From: a virus
DNA length: 32,987 nucleotides
Direction: 5' to 3' (one strand)
IMG/VR virus record: IMGVR_UViG_3300044796_000667
Span: 1 to 32,987 of that record
The notes under the pieces were generated by a model that made no database searches, was not told the origin of the DNA, and saw only the letters and a program-made list of their open reading frames with translations. Numbering within the stretch: the stretch's first letter is position 1; the number at the start of each line of letters is the position of its first letter. A program made the position numbers and the translations under genes. Shown here piece by piece: positions 8,704-16,312 of this stretch.

Positions 8704-10719
8704 TTATAGCTCGGCTATCGTAAATGTCAAACCGCCATAATTTGAATTGCTACCTCCAGAGGTAACCTGCAAATCGAACCAATATGGAGTGCCAGCCGTC
8801 AATCCAGTGACAATAGCCGCTATCGTCATAGAATGATTGCCTGAACCGGGATTATAGATGGTTCCGAAAGTTGTCCCTATGGCGGCGTCACCCAACGCAG
8901 GGGCTGAGCCTCCGCCGTAAGCTAAAGCCGCAGAAGAGGCATAAGTAGCATCACCGTAAAAACCGGTGACAATAACAAGAACAGGAGTACCCTTGCTGGG
9001 TGTAAATGCCGCATTAGCACCAAGCATACAAGTACTTGGCATAGAGGTCGTAGCGGCTATCGCACCTCGATCATATTGCGCAGTTGCACCCGACACTAAA
9101 TTCGCCGCGCTGATATTACCGGTAACTGCAAGGTTACCGCCAGAAATCGTGGCAGCCGGTGTGCCGGTTGCATCGTCGTAGAACTTAATTCCACCCGATG
9201 CGCGCACATTGAACTGATGCGCAGCCGTGGCCGTGAGTGGTGCGGTTCCGTCGCAGAACGTGAAGGTTCCGTTGAAGCCGCCATCGTTCGCCGTGGTACC
9301 GAGCGCCACGCTCACCGTGCCGGACGTTACATTCGTGCTGCCCGAGTTCAGCACCTGGAACCCTGTGTTGGTGTTCGATGCACCGTTGACGATGCTCGAT
9401 GAGTTCACCGTGCCGCCCGTGACATTGATGTTGCCACCGGCCGAAATATTATTCAAAACCGAAAGCGCACCGGTGTTCAGCGTCATGCCAGGCGTCGAGC
9501 CGGTATTGTCTAAGAAGACGAAGCCATTCGAGAACCGCGCAGTGAACTGATGTGCAAGCGAGTCGGCAGTTGCCGCAGAGTTATCACCAAGGACGAAGGA
9601 ATTGTCATTGGTGGCCGTGGCTGCCGAACCCATCGCGATACTATCCCTTCCAGCCGCAACATTTCCCTCGCCTGCTGTGAATGAGTAATTACCAGATGAG
9701 GTGTTCGAGTTACCCGTGCTGAACGATTGAGTTCCGCTGACGGTATTGCCGCGCCCGATTGCGACGGAACCGCCCACGCCATCACCCGTTACGGCATTAT
9801 ATTTGCCGAATGCAGCGCTTCCGACGCCCGAGATCGTGTTCGTGGAATCGCCGACAAGAAGCGTCGTGCCGATCTCGCCCGTCCCATCGACATTGAAACT
9901 TGCGCTGGTTTGCAGCGAAGTTCCATTGTTAATACCTGCGCCCGTGAAATTGGCAGCAGAGATATTACCAGTGATAGCAAGATTGCCACCGCTTAATGTG
10001 GCTGCGGCTGTGCCAGTTGCATCATCATAAAGCGTAATGCCATTGGATGCGCGCACAACGAATTGGCCGGAAGCGGTATCGGCAGTTGGAGCCGATCCAT
10101 CGCCAATGACGAAGGAATTCGCATTGTTGGCCGTAGCGCTCATACCAAGCGCGAACGAGCGATCGCCAGAGGCGGTGTTGCTCTTGCCAAGCGCAAAAGA
10201 CTGATGCCCCGCCGACGTGTTGCTCTCACCGATCGCGGCAGAGAGATTGCCGGAAACGTTGTTATTATAGCCACTCGCGAGATCGTGAGTGCCACTGATG
10301 GTATTATCCGTTCCCTGAACGAGACCAGGCGAGCTGATGGTGTTATTCGTCGCGCCGATCATCGCGCCACCAGCCATCGTGCCGACGCCGCTGATGTTGA
10401 AATTCGCTCCCGACTGAGGCGATGTTTGATTGAGGATCGCAGAGGGAGATAATGCTTCCACGGCTGTGGTGAAATCACTTACCTGGCTGGATGTAATGGA
10501 GCCGATCGCCGTTCCAGGAATCGATCCATCCGTGATCGTGCTTGCATCGAGATTCTTCCACGCGGAGCCGTTCCATTCGCGCGCGGTTCCGAGCGTGGTA
10601 TCAAAATAAAGCTGGCCCACAACCGGTGAGCCAGGTGCGGAAGAAAGGTTCTGCAATGCGCCGTTCACGATCGCATTACCGTTAAGATTTACATCGACTT
10701 CGATATTCTCTTGTGCCAT
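8704..10719 (-). CDS. Tail fibre or spike with YadA-head-like repeats
   Basis: A 671-residue repetitive protein, probably a trimeric receptor-binding fibre. After an N-terminal segment with VGQLYFDTTLGTAREWNGSAWKN, common in phage fibres, come two blocks of about 14-residue repeats (SFALGKSNTASGDR type). These resemble the left-handed beta-roll of YadA-type adhesin heads. Three copies of a longer module follow the pattern HQFxVRASxGIxxYDDATGT...GGNLAxTGNISAAN, at roughly residues 215-260, 385-430 and 500-545. The last 125 residues are different (GTPVLVIVTGFYGDATYASS) and likely form the globular tip. That stretch is visibly more AT-rich than its neighbours, which suggests tip exchange. The gene sits in the late operon; there is no SD before the ATG. 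Confidence 0.8.
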   Translation of the reverse strand: MAQENIEVDVNLNGNAIVNGALQNLSSAPGSPVVGQLYFDTTLGTAREWNGSAWKNLDASTITDGSIPGTAIGSITSSQVSDFTTAVEALSPSAILNQTSPQSGANFNISGVGTMAGGAMIGATNNTISSPGLVQGTDNTISGTHDLASGYNNNVSGNLSAAIGESNTSAGHQSFALGKSNTASGDRSFALGMSATANNANSFVIGDGSAPTADTASGQFVVRASNGITLYDDATGTAAATLSGGNLAITGNISAANFTGAGINNGTSLQTSASFNVDGTGEIGTTLLVGDSTNTISGVGSAAFGKYNAVTGDGVGGSVAIGRGNTVSGTQSFSTGNSNTSSGNYSFTAGEGNVAAGRDSIAMGSAATATNDNSFVLGDNSAATADSLAHQFTARFSNGFVFLDNTGSTPGMTLNTGALSVLNNISAGGNINVTGGTVNSSSIVNGASNTNTGFQVLNSGSTNVTSGTVSVALGTTANDGGFNGTFTFCDGTAPLTATAAHQFNVRASGGIKFYDDATGTPAATISGGNLAVTGNISAANLVSGATAQYDRGAIAATTSMPSTCMLGANAAFTPSKGTPVLVIVTGFYGDATYASSAALAYGGGSAPALGDAAIGTTFGTIYNPGSGNHSMTIAAIVTGLTAGTPYWFDLQVTSGGSNSNYGGLTFTIAEL

Positions 10720-10748
10720 AAAATGTTATTCGATTTAAAAAATGATTC

Positions 10749-11210
10749 TTAATTGAGATAGGCTTTGCCGGCGAAGGCAGATCCGAAAGAAACTTGTATG
10801 TTGTTGCTATCGATATATTGCACCTGCGCGCTTTGCACGATGCCGGATGTATCGACAATAGTTACAGCCGGAAACCGTCCTGTGTTATGCGCGATGTTCC
10901 ACGGCGTGACGGGCGATGCCTGGTCGAACTCGTAGCCCTGCGTGCCATTGAGATACGCCTTGCCCGCGAACGGCGCATCGAACGTGACCGTCACATTGTC
11001 ATCGTCGATGTACTGCACTTGCGCCGAAACCACGTTCCCGCTCAGATCCACGATCGTGACCGTGGGATACATCACGAGATTGTGATTGATGTTCCAGGGT
11101 GTGGCAGCCGTGAGCTGATCGAACTCGTAGGATTGCAGGAACCCCATCGGTCCGGGCGGCCCTTGCACGCCAACTGAAAGCGCGGTCGATACTACTACGA
11201 TTTCGCTCAT
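10749..11210 (-). CDS. Small fibre-like protein with two tandem repeats and a collagen-like GPPGPMG
   Basis: A 153-residue protein made almost entirely of two copies of a 60-residue unit. Each has the pattern YEFDQ..TPWNI.HN....P.VTIVD.SG.V.SAQVQYID..N..V.F...FAGKAYLN. A short GPPGPMG collagen-like stretch precedes the first copy and could nucleate a trimer, as in other phage fibres. The unit is typical of small phage fibre or baseplate-decorating domains. It lies next to the large fibre gene, so a role in the receptor-binding apparatus is likely. The intergenic region upstream contains a 14-bp tandem repeat. Confidence 0.75.
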   Translation of the reverse strand: MSEIVVVSTALSVGVQGPPGPMGFLQSYEFDQLTAATPWNINHNLVMYPTVTIVDLSGNVVSAQVQYIDDDNVTVTFDAPFAGKAYLNGTQGYEFDQASPVTPWNIAHNTGRFPAVTIVDTSGIVQSAQVQYIDSNNIQVSFGSAFAGKAYLN

Positions 11211-11211
11211 A

Positions 11212-11253
11212 ATGGATCAGTGATGATGGATCAGCGATGATGGATCGGCGATG
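11212..11253. repeat. 14-bp tandem repeat, three copies, before a fibre gene start
   Basis: Three adjacent copies of ATGGATCAGTGATG, differing at one or two positions, fill the space upstream of the minus-strand start at 11210. A further near-perfect copy (13 bases) lies at 11642-11654, directly upstream of the start at 11640. Read on the minus strand, both starts are thus preceded by CGCTGATCCAT-like sequence instead of a Shine-Dalgarno. It may be a slippage product or a translation-associated element. Confidence 0.8.
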
Positions 11254-11259
11254 ATGACG

Positions 11260-11640
11260 TTAGATAGGCGTTACCCTTCCAGTGACCGTGAATTTACCGG
11301 CTGTGAAAAGGATCTCGAAGCCACCGATGGTACCCTTCACATCGCAGAAGTAATCGCCGGCCGTGATCGCCGCTGTTTGCGCGTTCGTGAGCTTGATGCC
11401 GATCTTGCCATGCGGCAGATCGACGCTCACGACGGTTAGCGCTACCACGACGGCACCGGTTATCGCCTGCGTCTTTCGGATCATACCAGTGAAGGTATAA
11501 CCCGAAAGGTTGTAAGGCGACGATAGATCGGGGTTCCCACCGCCATCCGGATTGCACAGCGTCAGCGGTACCCAGAGATCGCCGCCCTGTTGGGCGGTGA
11601 TGTCGAGCGCGGCCGGCGCATTCGGAGTGACGGATGCCAT
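11260..11640 (-). CDS. Small virion protein, phage baseplate/fibre-associated beta domain
   Basis: A 126-residue beta-rich protein. The pattern is GGDLWVPLTLCNPDGGG, then LSGYTFTGMIRKT, then GKIGIKLTNAQTAAITAGDY, then GKFTVTGRVTPI. It matches a widespread family of small phage proteins found near fibre genes (the N-terminal domain of some baseplate upper proteins is similar). I recall the pattern rather than having searched it. It sits between two other short fibre-like proteins. Function is probably structural. Confidence 0.65.
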   Translation of the reverse strand: MASVTPNAPAALDITAQQGGDLWVPLTLCNPDGGGNPDLSSPYNLSGYTFTGMIRKTQAITGAVVVALTVVSVDLPHGKIGIKLTNAQTAAITAGDYFCDVKGTIGGFEILFTAGKFTVTGRVTPI

Positions 11641-11653
11641 GATGGATCAGCGA

Positions 11654-12076
11654 TTAGACTTCAGAGAAGGTTACGCCGCTCGATCCGAGAACGACCAACA
11701 GGCCGTTATCGCAGAGGAAATGCACGTAGCTTCCCGCTGTGCCGTTGAAGGTCGCGGTGTCGTGCGATGGAAGGATCTTGTTCGCGGCAGTCGTCACGGT
11801 GTGAGCATGGCCGCCCGCATCGTAGATCCAGATGTGCTTGCCATCGTCGGTTCCAGCCGTTGGCGTGGCGAGTGTCATCGCATCGACTCCTGCGGTCGTA
11901 ACGCGAAAGACTCCGGATGCCAATGGAATAGCATCCGCAGATCCCGAAAGCGCCGTGACGCCAAAGGTGATCGCGGATGGCGTTTGAAACGTCGGACGCG
12001 AACCTGCGCCATTGGCTGTGAGAACCTGGCCGGCCGATGCCGGACTTGCTTCTTGAAAAATGTTGTCAGAGATCAT
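11654..12076 (-). CDS. Small fibre-like virion protein
   Basis: A 140-residue protein starting with ASPASAGQVLTANGAGSRPTFQTP, a segment frequent at the N-terminus of phage fibre proteins. A beta-rich part follows, with DDGKHIWIYDAGGHAHTVTT and FNGTAGSYVHFLCDNGLLVVL. The second half resembles the small beta-barrel or beta-helix domains repeated in fibres of several phages. It belongs to the group of four consecutive fibre-related genes (12076 down to 8704). A decorating or fibre role is inferred. Confidence 0.65.
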   Translation of the reverse strand: MISDNIFQEASPASAGQVLTANGAGSRPTFQTPSAITFGVTALSGSADAIPLASGVFRVTTAGVDAMTLATPTAGTDDGKHIWIYDAGGHAHTVTTAANKILPSHDTATFNGTAGSYVHFLCDNGLLVVLGSSGVTFSEV

Positions 12077-12111
12077 GTTAGTAATGGAAAAAAATTATTG
12101 CGGATTGTCTA

Positions 12112-12639
12112 TCATCCACAGAAGGCCATGCGTAATTTTTGGTTACCGGTCGTCACGCGATCGAGAAGTCCCGTCTCGGGATCGGCGGGAGGCGAGAGCG
12201 TCAACTGGATATATTGCGCGAGAATGCGATATGCTTCGGACTCCCACGCCATTCCAGTATCGACGGTCTCTGCTTCCGGCGCGAAGGTTTTCACTTCGCG
12301 CCCGATCTGCGAGGTCATCGGCGTTCCCGTGGCCGTTATTTTCCCGAGTTGGGAAACTTTTGCAAGCCGCGCGAGCGCGAGGTAACTTTCCGCCAGCGTG
12401 AAATCCTCTTTTTTGTCTCCGTTCGTCCAACCCTCGCCATCGGGATCTTCCTCCTCATCGCCATCGGTGATCTCGTAGATGTCAAGATAGTTCACATACC
12501 CCACGATCTCCTTCATGCGCATCGCTGCCGGCGCGATCGCCGCAGTGATTTGCAAGTCGGTGATCGCACCGGCGACCGGTGGCGCGTCCAGCGCGCCAGC
12601 CGATCGCACGGCGGATACCGTTGTGAGAGTGAGAGCCAT
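12112..12639 (-). CDS. Putative head-tail connector or head completion protein
   Basis: A 175-residue protein encoded directly after the major capsid gene, where head completion or connector proteins are usually found. It is mainly helical, with an acidic middle (GDEEEDPDGEGW), AESYLALARLAKVSQLGKITATG, and a C-terminal half with ESEAYRILAQYIQLTL. No signature residue assures the family. It starts at ATG 12639 with no clear SD and is followed by the fibre-type genes. Confidence 0.6.
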   Translation of the reverse strand: MALTLTTVSAVRSAGALDAPPVAGAITDLQITAAIAPAAMRMKEIVGYVNYLDIYEITDGDEEEDPDGEGWTNGDKKEDFTLAESYLALARLAKVSQLGKITATGTPMTSQIGREVKTFAPEAETVDTGMAWESEAYRILAQYIQLTLSPPADPETGLLDRVTTGNQKLRMAFCG

Positions 12640-12697
12640 GTTCGAACGAGTGTACTATGGTTACTGGTCGGTCTTATATGAGAATTTTCGAATGCGA

Positions 12698-14293
12698 TTA
12701 CGACGGTTTCACGCACGAGATCGCGTCGTAATTGACGAACTCGTAATCGCAATAGATCGTGAAGATGATGAGCAAGCCTTGCGGCACGGTGAGGCGCTGC
12801 ACCGTGATGCCGGTGTTACCCTGCGAACCGGTGACCATCGAGAAGACGAAGTTTGCAAGCCGCGTCTGGATGGCGTTCTGGGTCGCAATATAGTTCACCG
12901 GTTCCAGCGGGCGACCTTCGAATTTCTTCTCCACGCCATCGATGACGGCACGGATAGAGTCATAAGTGCGCTCGCCCATTTCCTTCTCGAAGCCGCGCTG
13001 ATCGGCGGTTGCGCAGATGATGGGCACATCATCCGGGAAGAACCGTGGGTTCGTGTTGATACCCGCATCGATGAGGGTATCGAACATCAGTTGCCGCTTG
13101 AAATTACCGGTCGAATGGTTTCCATTGTCGTACATGGAATTATTCGTGGCGGCGGTGAGCAGCTGGCCGGATGGGATCGTAAACGTCCCGTTGCCGTTCT
13201 GCGCGAGATACATCCAGCCTTTATTGAGATTGGTGAACGTCGTCTCGGTCGCATTGCCGGAATCGGCGGTTCCATTGAAACCGAGATCGACAAGATCATT
13301 CGAGAACTGCGTGCTGAACATCGCGAGCAGCTCCGCTTCCAGGCCAGGCAGATTGCTCTGATAGTTCATCTGCACTTCGTCCGGAATGAGCAGATATAAG
13401 TTGTTCTTGCGGTTGGTCACTTCGAGCGATTTGTTCACCGTTGTGGAACCAACATCGCCGGACGGCCACCCTGGTGGCTGGCGCTGGATCTTGCGCGCCG
13501 AAACGTCCGCGACAAGAAGCTCCGCGCTCACACGGCCAACCGGCTTCGCTTGGATCTTTTTCAGAAACTCCGATTGATCGACAACGGCATTGAAAAGCTC
13601 GCGCCCGAGTTCGGGATTGAGCGTTCCGCCAGGTGCGAAATCGGTTGGCGAGATCAGTCCGCCCTTCGAGACGCTGCGAATGCCGGCATCGTTAAGCCCG
13701 AGGATGCTCTTGGCAAGCTCGCCACGGCGCTTCTCTTTGAGCGCTTCGCGATCGGCAACCGTGGCCGGCGCTGCATCCTTGATCGAGATCTTATGGATCT
13801 TCGCGCTGTCAGGAACTTGCGCGGTCTTTGTGATGGCGGTTCCGCCTTTTCCGCTTTGGGATTTATTCCCTTGTCCAGGATCCGACATGCCATCGTCGGG
13901 CGGCTGTGTTTCGTTGCCGGCCGGTGCGTTATCGCCGGTTGGATTGGCGGGATCGCCAAGCTCGGGGTTTGGTCCATCGGCAGAAACCATCTTGGCTGCG
14001 AGGTCCGGCACGGCGATCTTCAACACTTTCGCAAGCGCCGTGATATTATCCGCTGTGAGTTCCAGCGTAGCCTGCCCGTTTTCCCAGCTGATGTACTCCT
14101 GCACATCGGTCAGGCCGAGCGCGGTCATCACGGCTTGCTCTGCAACGCCGTTCTCGATGCGGATCTGTTTGACGGCTTCACCCACATCTTTTTCAAGCTT
14201 GTAGGTTTTTTCGAGCGTGCCGTTCTTTTGCATCGTGTCCATCGATGCGCCGTTGGCAAGCAAATTTAAAAATTTTCGGAGAGAATGTTTCAT
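12698..14293 (-). CDS. Major capsid protein, P2 gpN-like, with N-terminal scaffold-like domain
   Basis: A 531-residue protein. From about residue 185 it follows the P2-type major capsid family (HK97 fold): LNPELGRELFNAVVDQSEFLKKI near 225-247, a conserved FNGTADSG...NLNKGW at 339-360, and later the EGRPLEPVNYI segment. The first 180 residues are different. They contain helical repeats (VMTALGLTDVQEYISWENGQ, NITALAKVLKIAVPDLAAK) and a Gly/Pro/Asp-rich linker (105-150), like the scaffolding part of phage protease-scaffold proteins. The prohead protease encoded two bases upstream would be expected to remove this segment on maturation. The protein forms the icosahedral shell. Confidence 0.85.
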   Translation of the reverse strand: MKHSLRKFLNLLANGASMDTMQKNGTLEKTYKLEKDVGEAVKQIRIENGVAEQAVMTALGLTDVQEYISWENGQATLELTADNITALAKVLKIAVPDLAAKMVSADGPNPELGDPANPTGDNAPAGNETQPPDDGMSDPGQGNKSQSGKGGTAITKTAQVPDSAKIHKISIKDAAPATVADREALKEKRRGELAKSILGLNDAGIRSVSKGGLISPTDFAPGGTLNPELGRELFNAVVDQSEFLKKIQAKPVGRVSAELLVADVSARKIQRQPPGWPSGDVGSTTVNKSLEVTNRKNNLYLLIPDEVQMNYQSNLPGLEAELLAMFSTQFSNDLVDLGFNGTADSGNATETTFTNLNKGWMYLAQNGNGTFTIPSGQLLTAATNNSMYDNGNHSTGNFKRQLMFDTLIDAGINTNPRFFPDDVPIICATADQRGFEKEMGERTYDSIRAVIDGVEKKFEGRPLEPVNYIATQNAIQTRLANFVFSMVTGSQGNTGITVQRLTVPQGLLIIFTIYCDYEFVNYDAISCVKPS

Positions 14294-14295
14294 GT

Positions 14296-14892
14296 TTATG
14301 AACGTGAGTGAAGTGTGATTTTCGCGCTCTTGATGACGCGCGCTTTAGAAGAATTTTTGATGATGCGAGCGGTCGAAGGTTCCGCTTGTTTGCGCTTTTC
14401 GTTGTCGGGTAATGCAGTTCCCGCCAGCGAGAGGCCACGCAATTCGCCGGATTTGACGCGCATCTTCGTCATATCGTCGGGCTTGATGGCTACGAGCCAC
14501 GCGCCATCTTTGGCTTCGGGATAGTTTTTCGCTTCGCCATTCTTGATGAAGCTTTCTACTACACCGCCATCGATCGGCGTGTAATCGTGCATGGTGTCGA
14601 CCATGCGGACCTTGCCTTTGATGAGGAAATCGTGAGCGGCCCGCTCGATCGTATCGGAATCCGCCCAATCGCCCTGCGTATCGACGGAATCCGGTTCATA
14701 CACGACGCCATAGATGATCCCCTTCTCCACATCTGCTTTCGCAAATTGAATCGGGAATTCAAATTGGATATGCGAGCTGTCCGCCGATTTATAGATCATC
14801 GGCTTCCGGTTCGCACCATCATCCACGACGGAGATGAAGTTGACGTTGAGATTGAGTAGCTTTGCCATGCGATGGTGTAAAGCTGCGTCCAC
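14296..14892 (-). CDS. Prohead protease, XkdF-like
   Basis: A 198-residue serine protease that trims head proteins during capsid maturation. The family pattern GVVYEPDSVDTQGDW at 62-76 is followed by a candidate catalytic His in MHDYTPIDGG (H102) and a Ser in GLSLAGTA (S155), as in XkdF-type proteases. There is no scaffold extension at the C-terminus; the capsid gene carries one instead. The start used here is GTG at 14892, preceded at 10 bases by GGGAG. An ATG eight codons in (14868) is also possible, and TTCTTTTG overlapping the GTG resembles a Bacteroidota -7 element, which would favour the later start. It is the first gene of the minus-strand late operon. Confidence 0.8.
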   Translation of the reverse strand: MDAALHHRMAKLLNLNVNFISVVDDGANRKPMIYKSADSSHIQFEFPIQFAKADVEKGIIYGVVYEPDSVDTQGDWADSDTIERAAHDFLIKGKVRMVDTMHDYTPIDGGVVESFIKNGEAKNYPEAKDGAWLVAIKPDDMTKMRVKSGELRGLSLAGTALPDNEKRKQAEPSTARIIKNSSKARVIKSAKITLHSRS

Positions 14893-14911
14893 AAAAGAAT
14901 TCTCCCATTCC

Positions 14912-14996
14912 CACCGGTAACTTTAATACCGGTACTCTACCGGTAGTGTACCGGTACGGGTAGTGTACCGGTACTCTACCGGTATTAAAGTTACCG
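14912..14996. promoter_or_regulatory. Divergent late control region: array of TACCGGTA palindromes
   Basis: Five perfect TACCGGTA palindromes start at 14927, 14938, 14949, 14966 and 14977, with a partial sixth at 14912. Their spacing is 11, 11, 17 and 11 bp, close to helical turns. A 19-bp unit, two palindromes joined by CTC, occurs as an exact direct repeat (14927-14945 and 14966-14984). The whole block is also bounded by a perfect 20-bp inverted repeat (14915-14934 with 14977-14996). It lies in the 148-bp gap between the divergent late operons, so it is most likely the binding site of a late activator or repressor acting on both promoters. I saw no other TACCGGTA copies in the window. Confidence 0.85.
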
Positions 14997-15040
14997 CTTT
15001 GCTTCTGAGCAATTCACACCGCGCGGAAGGTTAAGCTCAC

Positions 15041-15307
15041 ATGGATCACACATTCAAAATCGGCGACGTCGTTCGCTTCAAATCCGGCTCGCCGGACCTC
15101 ACGGTGCTTTCGATCGGGCCGCAATCGGTTTCCGTGGCGTGCTACGATGAGGAGGCTGTAGCCAAGGGCATCGCAATAAATTACAATGGCACCTATTTTC
15201 ACGGCGACCTGGAACTTGTGGCCGGCGTGAACACGGAAGCGAAGGCCAACCGCAGTAAATCGAAGAAAAAGGCTGCAACCGTCATCAAGGGCGATAAAGA
15301 GGATTAA
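15041..15307 (+). CDS. Small DUF2158/YodC-like protein
   Basis: An 88-residue protein. The N-terminal 60 residues match the pattern of small YodC-type proteins: FKIGDVVRFKSGSPDLTVLSIG, a cysteine-containing strand VACYDEE, then an acidic FHGDLELV. A Lys-rich tail follows (SKSKKKAATVIKG). These proteins are common in phages and hosts, with unknown function. It has a fair SD (GGAAGG, 10 bases before ATG) and heads the plus-strand late operon. Its stop overlaps the next start (TAATG), implying coupling. Confidence 0.7.
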   Translation: MDHTFKIGDVVRFKSGSPDLTVLSIGPQSVSVACYDEEAVAKGIAINYNGTYFHGDLELVAGVNTEAKANRSKSKKKAATVIKGDKED

Positions 15308-15930
15308 TGGAATCCTTTTCACTATCAGCCGACGCCTGGTCATCTGCACGGCAGACCATTTCTGGGCAACTTGAGATCCGCGTGGCGCGGGCGCTTACGT
15401 TTCTCGTGCAGGAACTTCAGAAGGCATACGATCAGGTGCTGACGCTGAAGGGCGGCAATGCCGGCAACTCGCTCACGCATGAGATCAAGCGATCGGGCAA
15501 GATTCTCGAAGCCACGATCGGACCGGGCGAATCGGCAAAATATCTGGCGTATCTCGAATTCGGTGTGCGTGGAACGCAGGGTTTGGCTCCATCGCGGGTT
15601 CCAGGCGGCGGTGGCGCACTCTATGCCAGATCGAAAGCGCCGCCCGTCCGGAATATCTATCAGTGGATACGCCAGGCAGGTATTGCAACGCCACAATTTG
15701 CGATGGATCGCGCGAAGGCAAATGCGTTGCGCGCCGTGAGTAAGCGGAAGCATCCGAAGTTCGATCAGAAGTCCGGTGCGCCGTGGTATTCCACCGATCC
15801 GGCGATGATCTTTGCATTCTTCATCGCAATGAAACAGAAAAAGTTTGGCCGTCCTGGCCTCCGCGTTATGGAACGCACCATTCAGGCGCAGACCGCGCGG
15901 ATGCAGGACATCATCAATCAATCAACATAA
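15307..15930 (+). CDS. Neck/tail completion protein, HK97 gp10-like
   Basis: A 207-residue basic protein. The core AKYLAYLEFGVRGT, then APPVRNIYQWIRQAGI, and a C-terminal GRPGLRVMERTIQAQTARMQDII match the HK97 gp10-like head-tail joining family. Compared with the usual 120-160 residues it has an insertion around residues 130-165. It probably sits in the neck between connector and tail. The gene overlaps the previous stop by one base and is followed by the lysis genes. Confidence 0.75.
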   Translation: MESFSLSADAWSSARQTISGQLEIRVARALTFLVQELQKAYDQVLTLKGGNAGNSLTHEIKRSGKILEATIGPGESAKYLAYLEFGVRGTQGLAPSRVPGGGGALYARSKAPPVRNIYQWIRQAGIATPQFAMDRAKANALRAVSKRKHPKFDQKSGAPWYSTDPAMIFAFFIAMKQKKFGRPGLRVMERTIQAQTARMQDIINQST

Positions 15931-15937
15931 TACACTC

Positions 15938-16189
15938 ATGAGCACTACAATGAAACACATCCTGCTTGCCTGCTTCGCGGCGGTTGCGGTGATCGTATTG
16001 CAATCGCTAACGGGTATCGTTCCGGCTGCTTATCAGCCGTTCGTTGCCGTGGCCGTTGCATACTTCACGCACTACTACCTGGAGAATGCACCGGCAGGAG
16101 CGCCGGCACTGAATCCCAGCGCACCGGCGAACGGTCCGCCAGCATCACCTTCTACATCGACTTCGACAACCGCTTCACCAAGCGCTTAG
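15938..16189 (+). CDS. Putative holin-like small membrane protein
   Basis: An 83-residue protein. The ATG at 15938 is chosen because longer readings run into the neck protein gene. Two hydrophobic segments (HILLACFAAVAVIVLQSL and PFVAVAVAYFTHYYL) are followed by a Pro/Ser/Thr/Ala tail of about 35 residues with no charge. Size, membrane topology and position just before a lysozyme-like gene and a spanin-like gene suggest a holin, but holins share little sequence, so this is inference. Seven bases separate it from the upstream gene. Confidence 0.6.
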   Translation: MSTTMKHILLACFAAVAVIVLQSLTGIVPAAYQPFVAVAVAYFTHYYLENAPAGAPALNPSAPANGPPASPSTSTSTTASPSA

Positions 16190-16312
16190 AGAAGTCATCA
16201 TCACACTCACTTGAAGCGGTGTGGCCAGATAGCAGTGCGTCGCGAGTATCAAACCTGGTGCTCGATGCTGCAAGCGAGGCTGGCCCACCCTTCCATCTTT
16301 CTCACTCTCATC

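Noticed and set aside
8704-10719. Fibre repeats considered as a diversity-generating retroelement target
   Set aside because: No reverse transcriptase or template repeat was found in the window; the repeats fit adhesin-like structural modules.
14912-14996. Palindrome array considered as a small CRISPR or a bidirectional terminator
   Set aside because: Spacers are mostly 3 bp, and the flanking genes point away from the array, so it is at their 5' side, where a terminator makes no sense.
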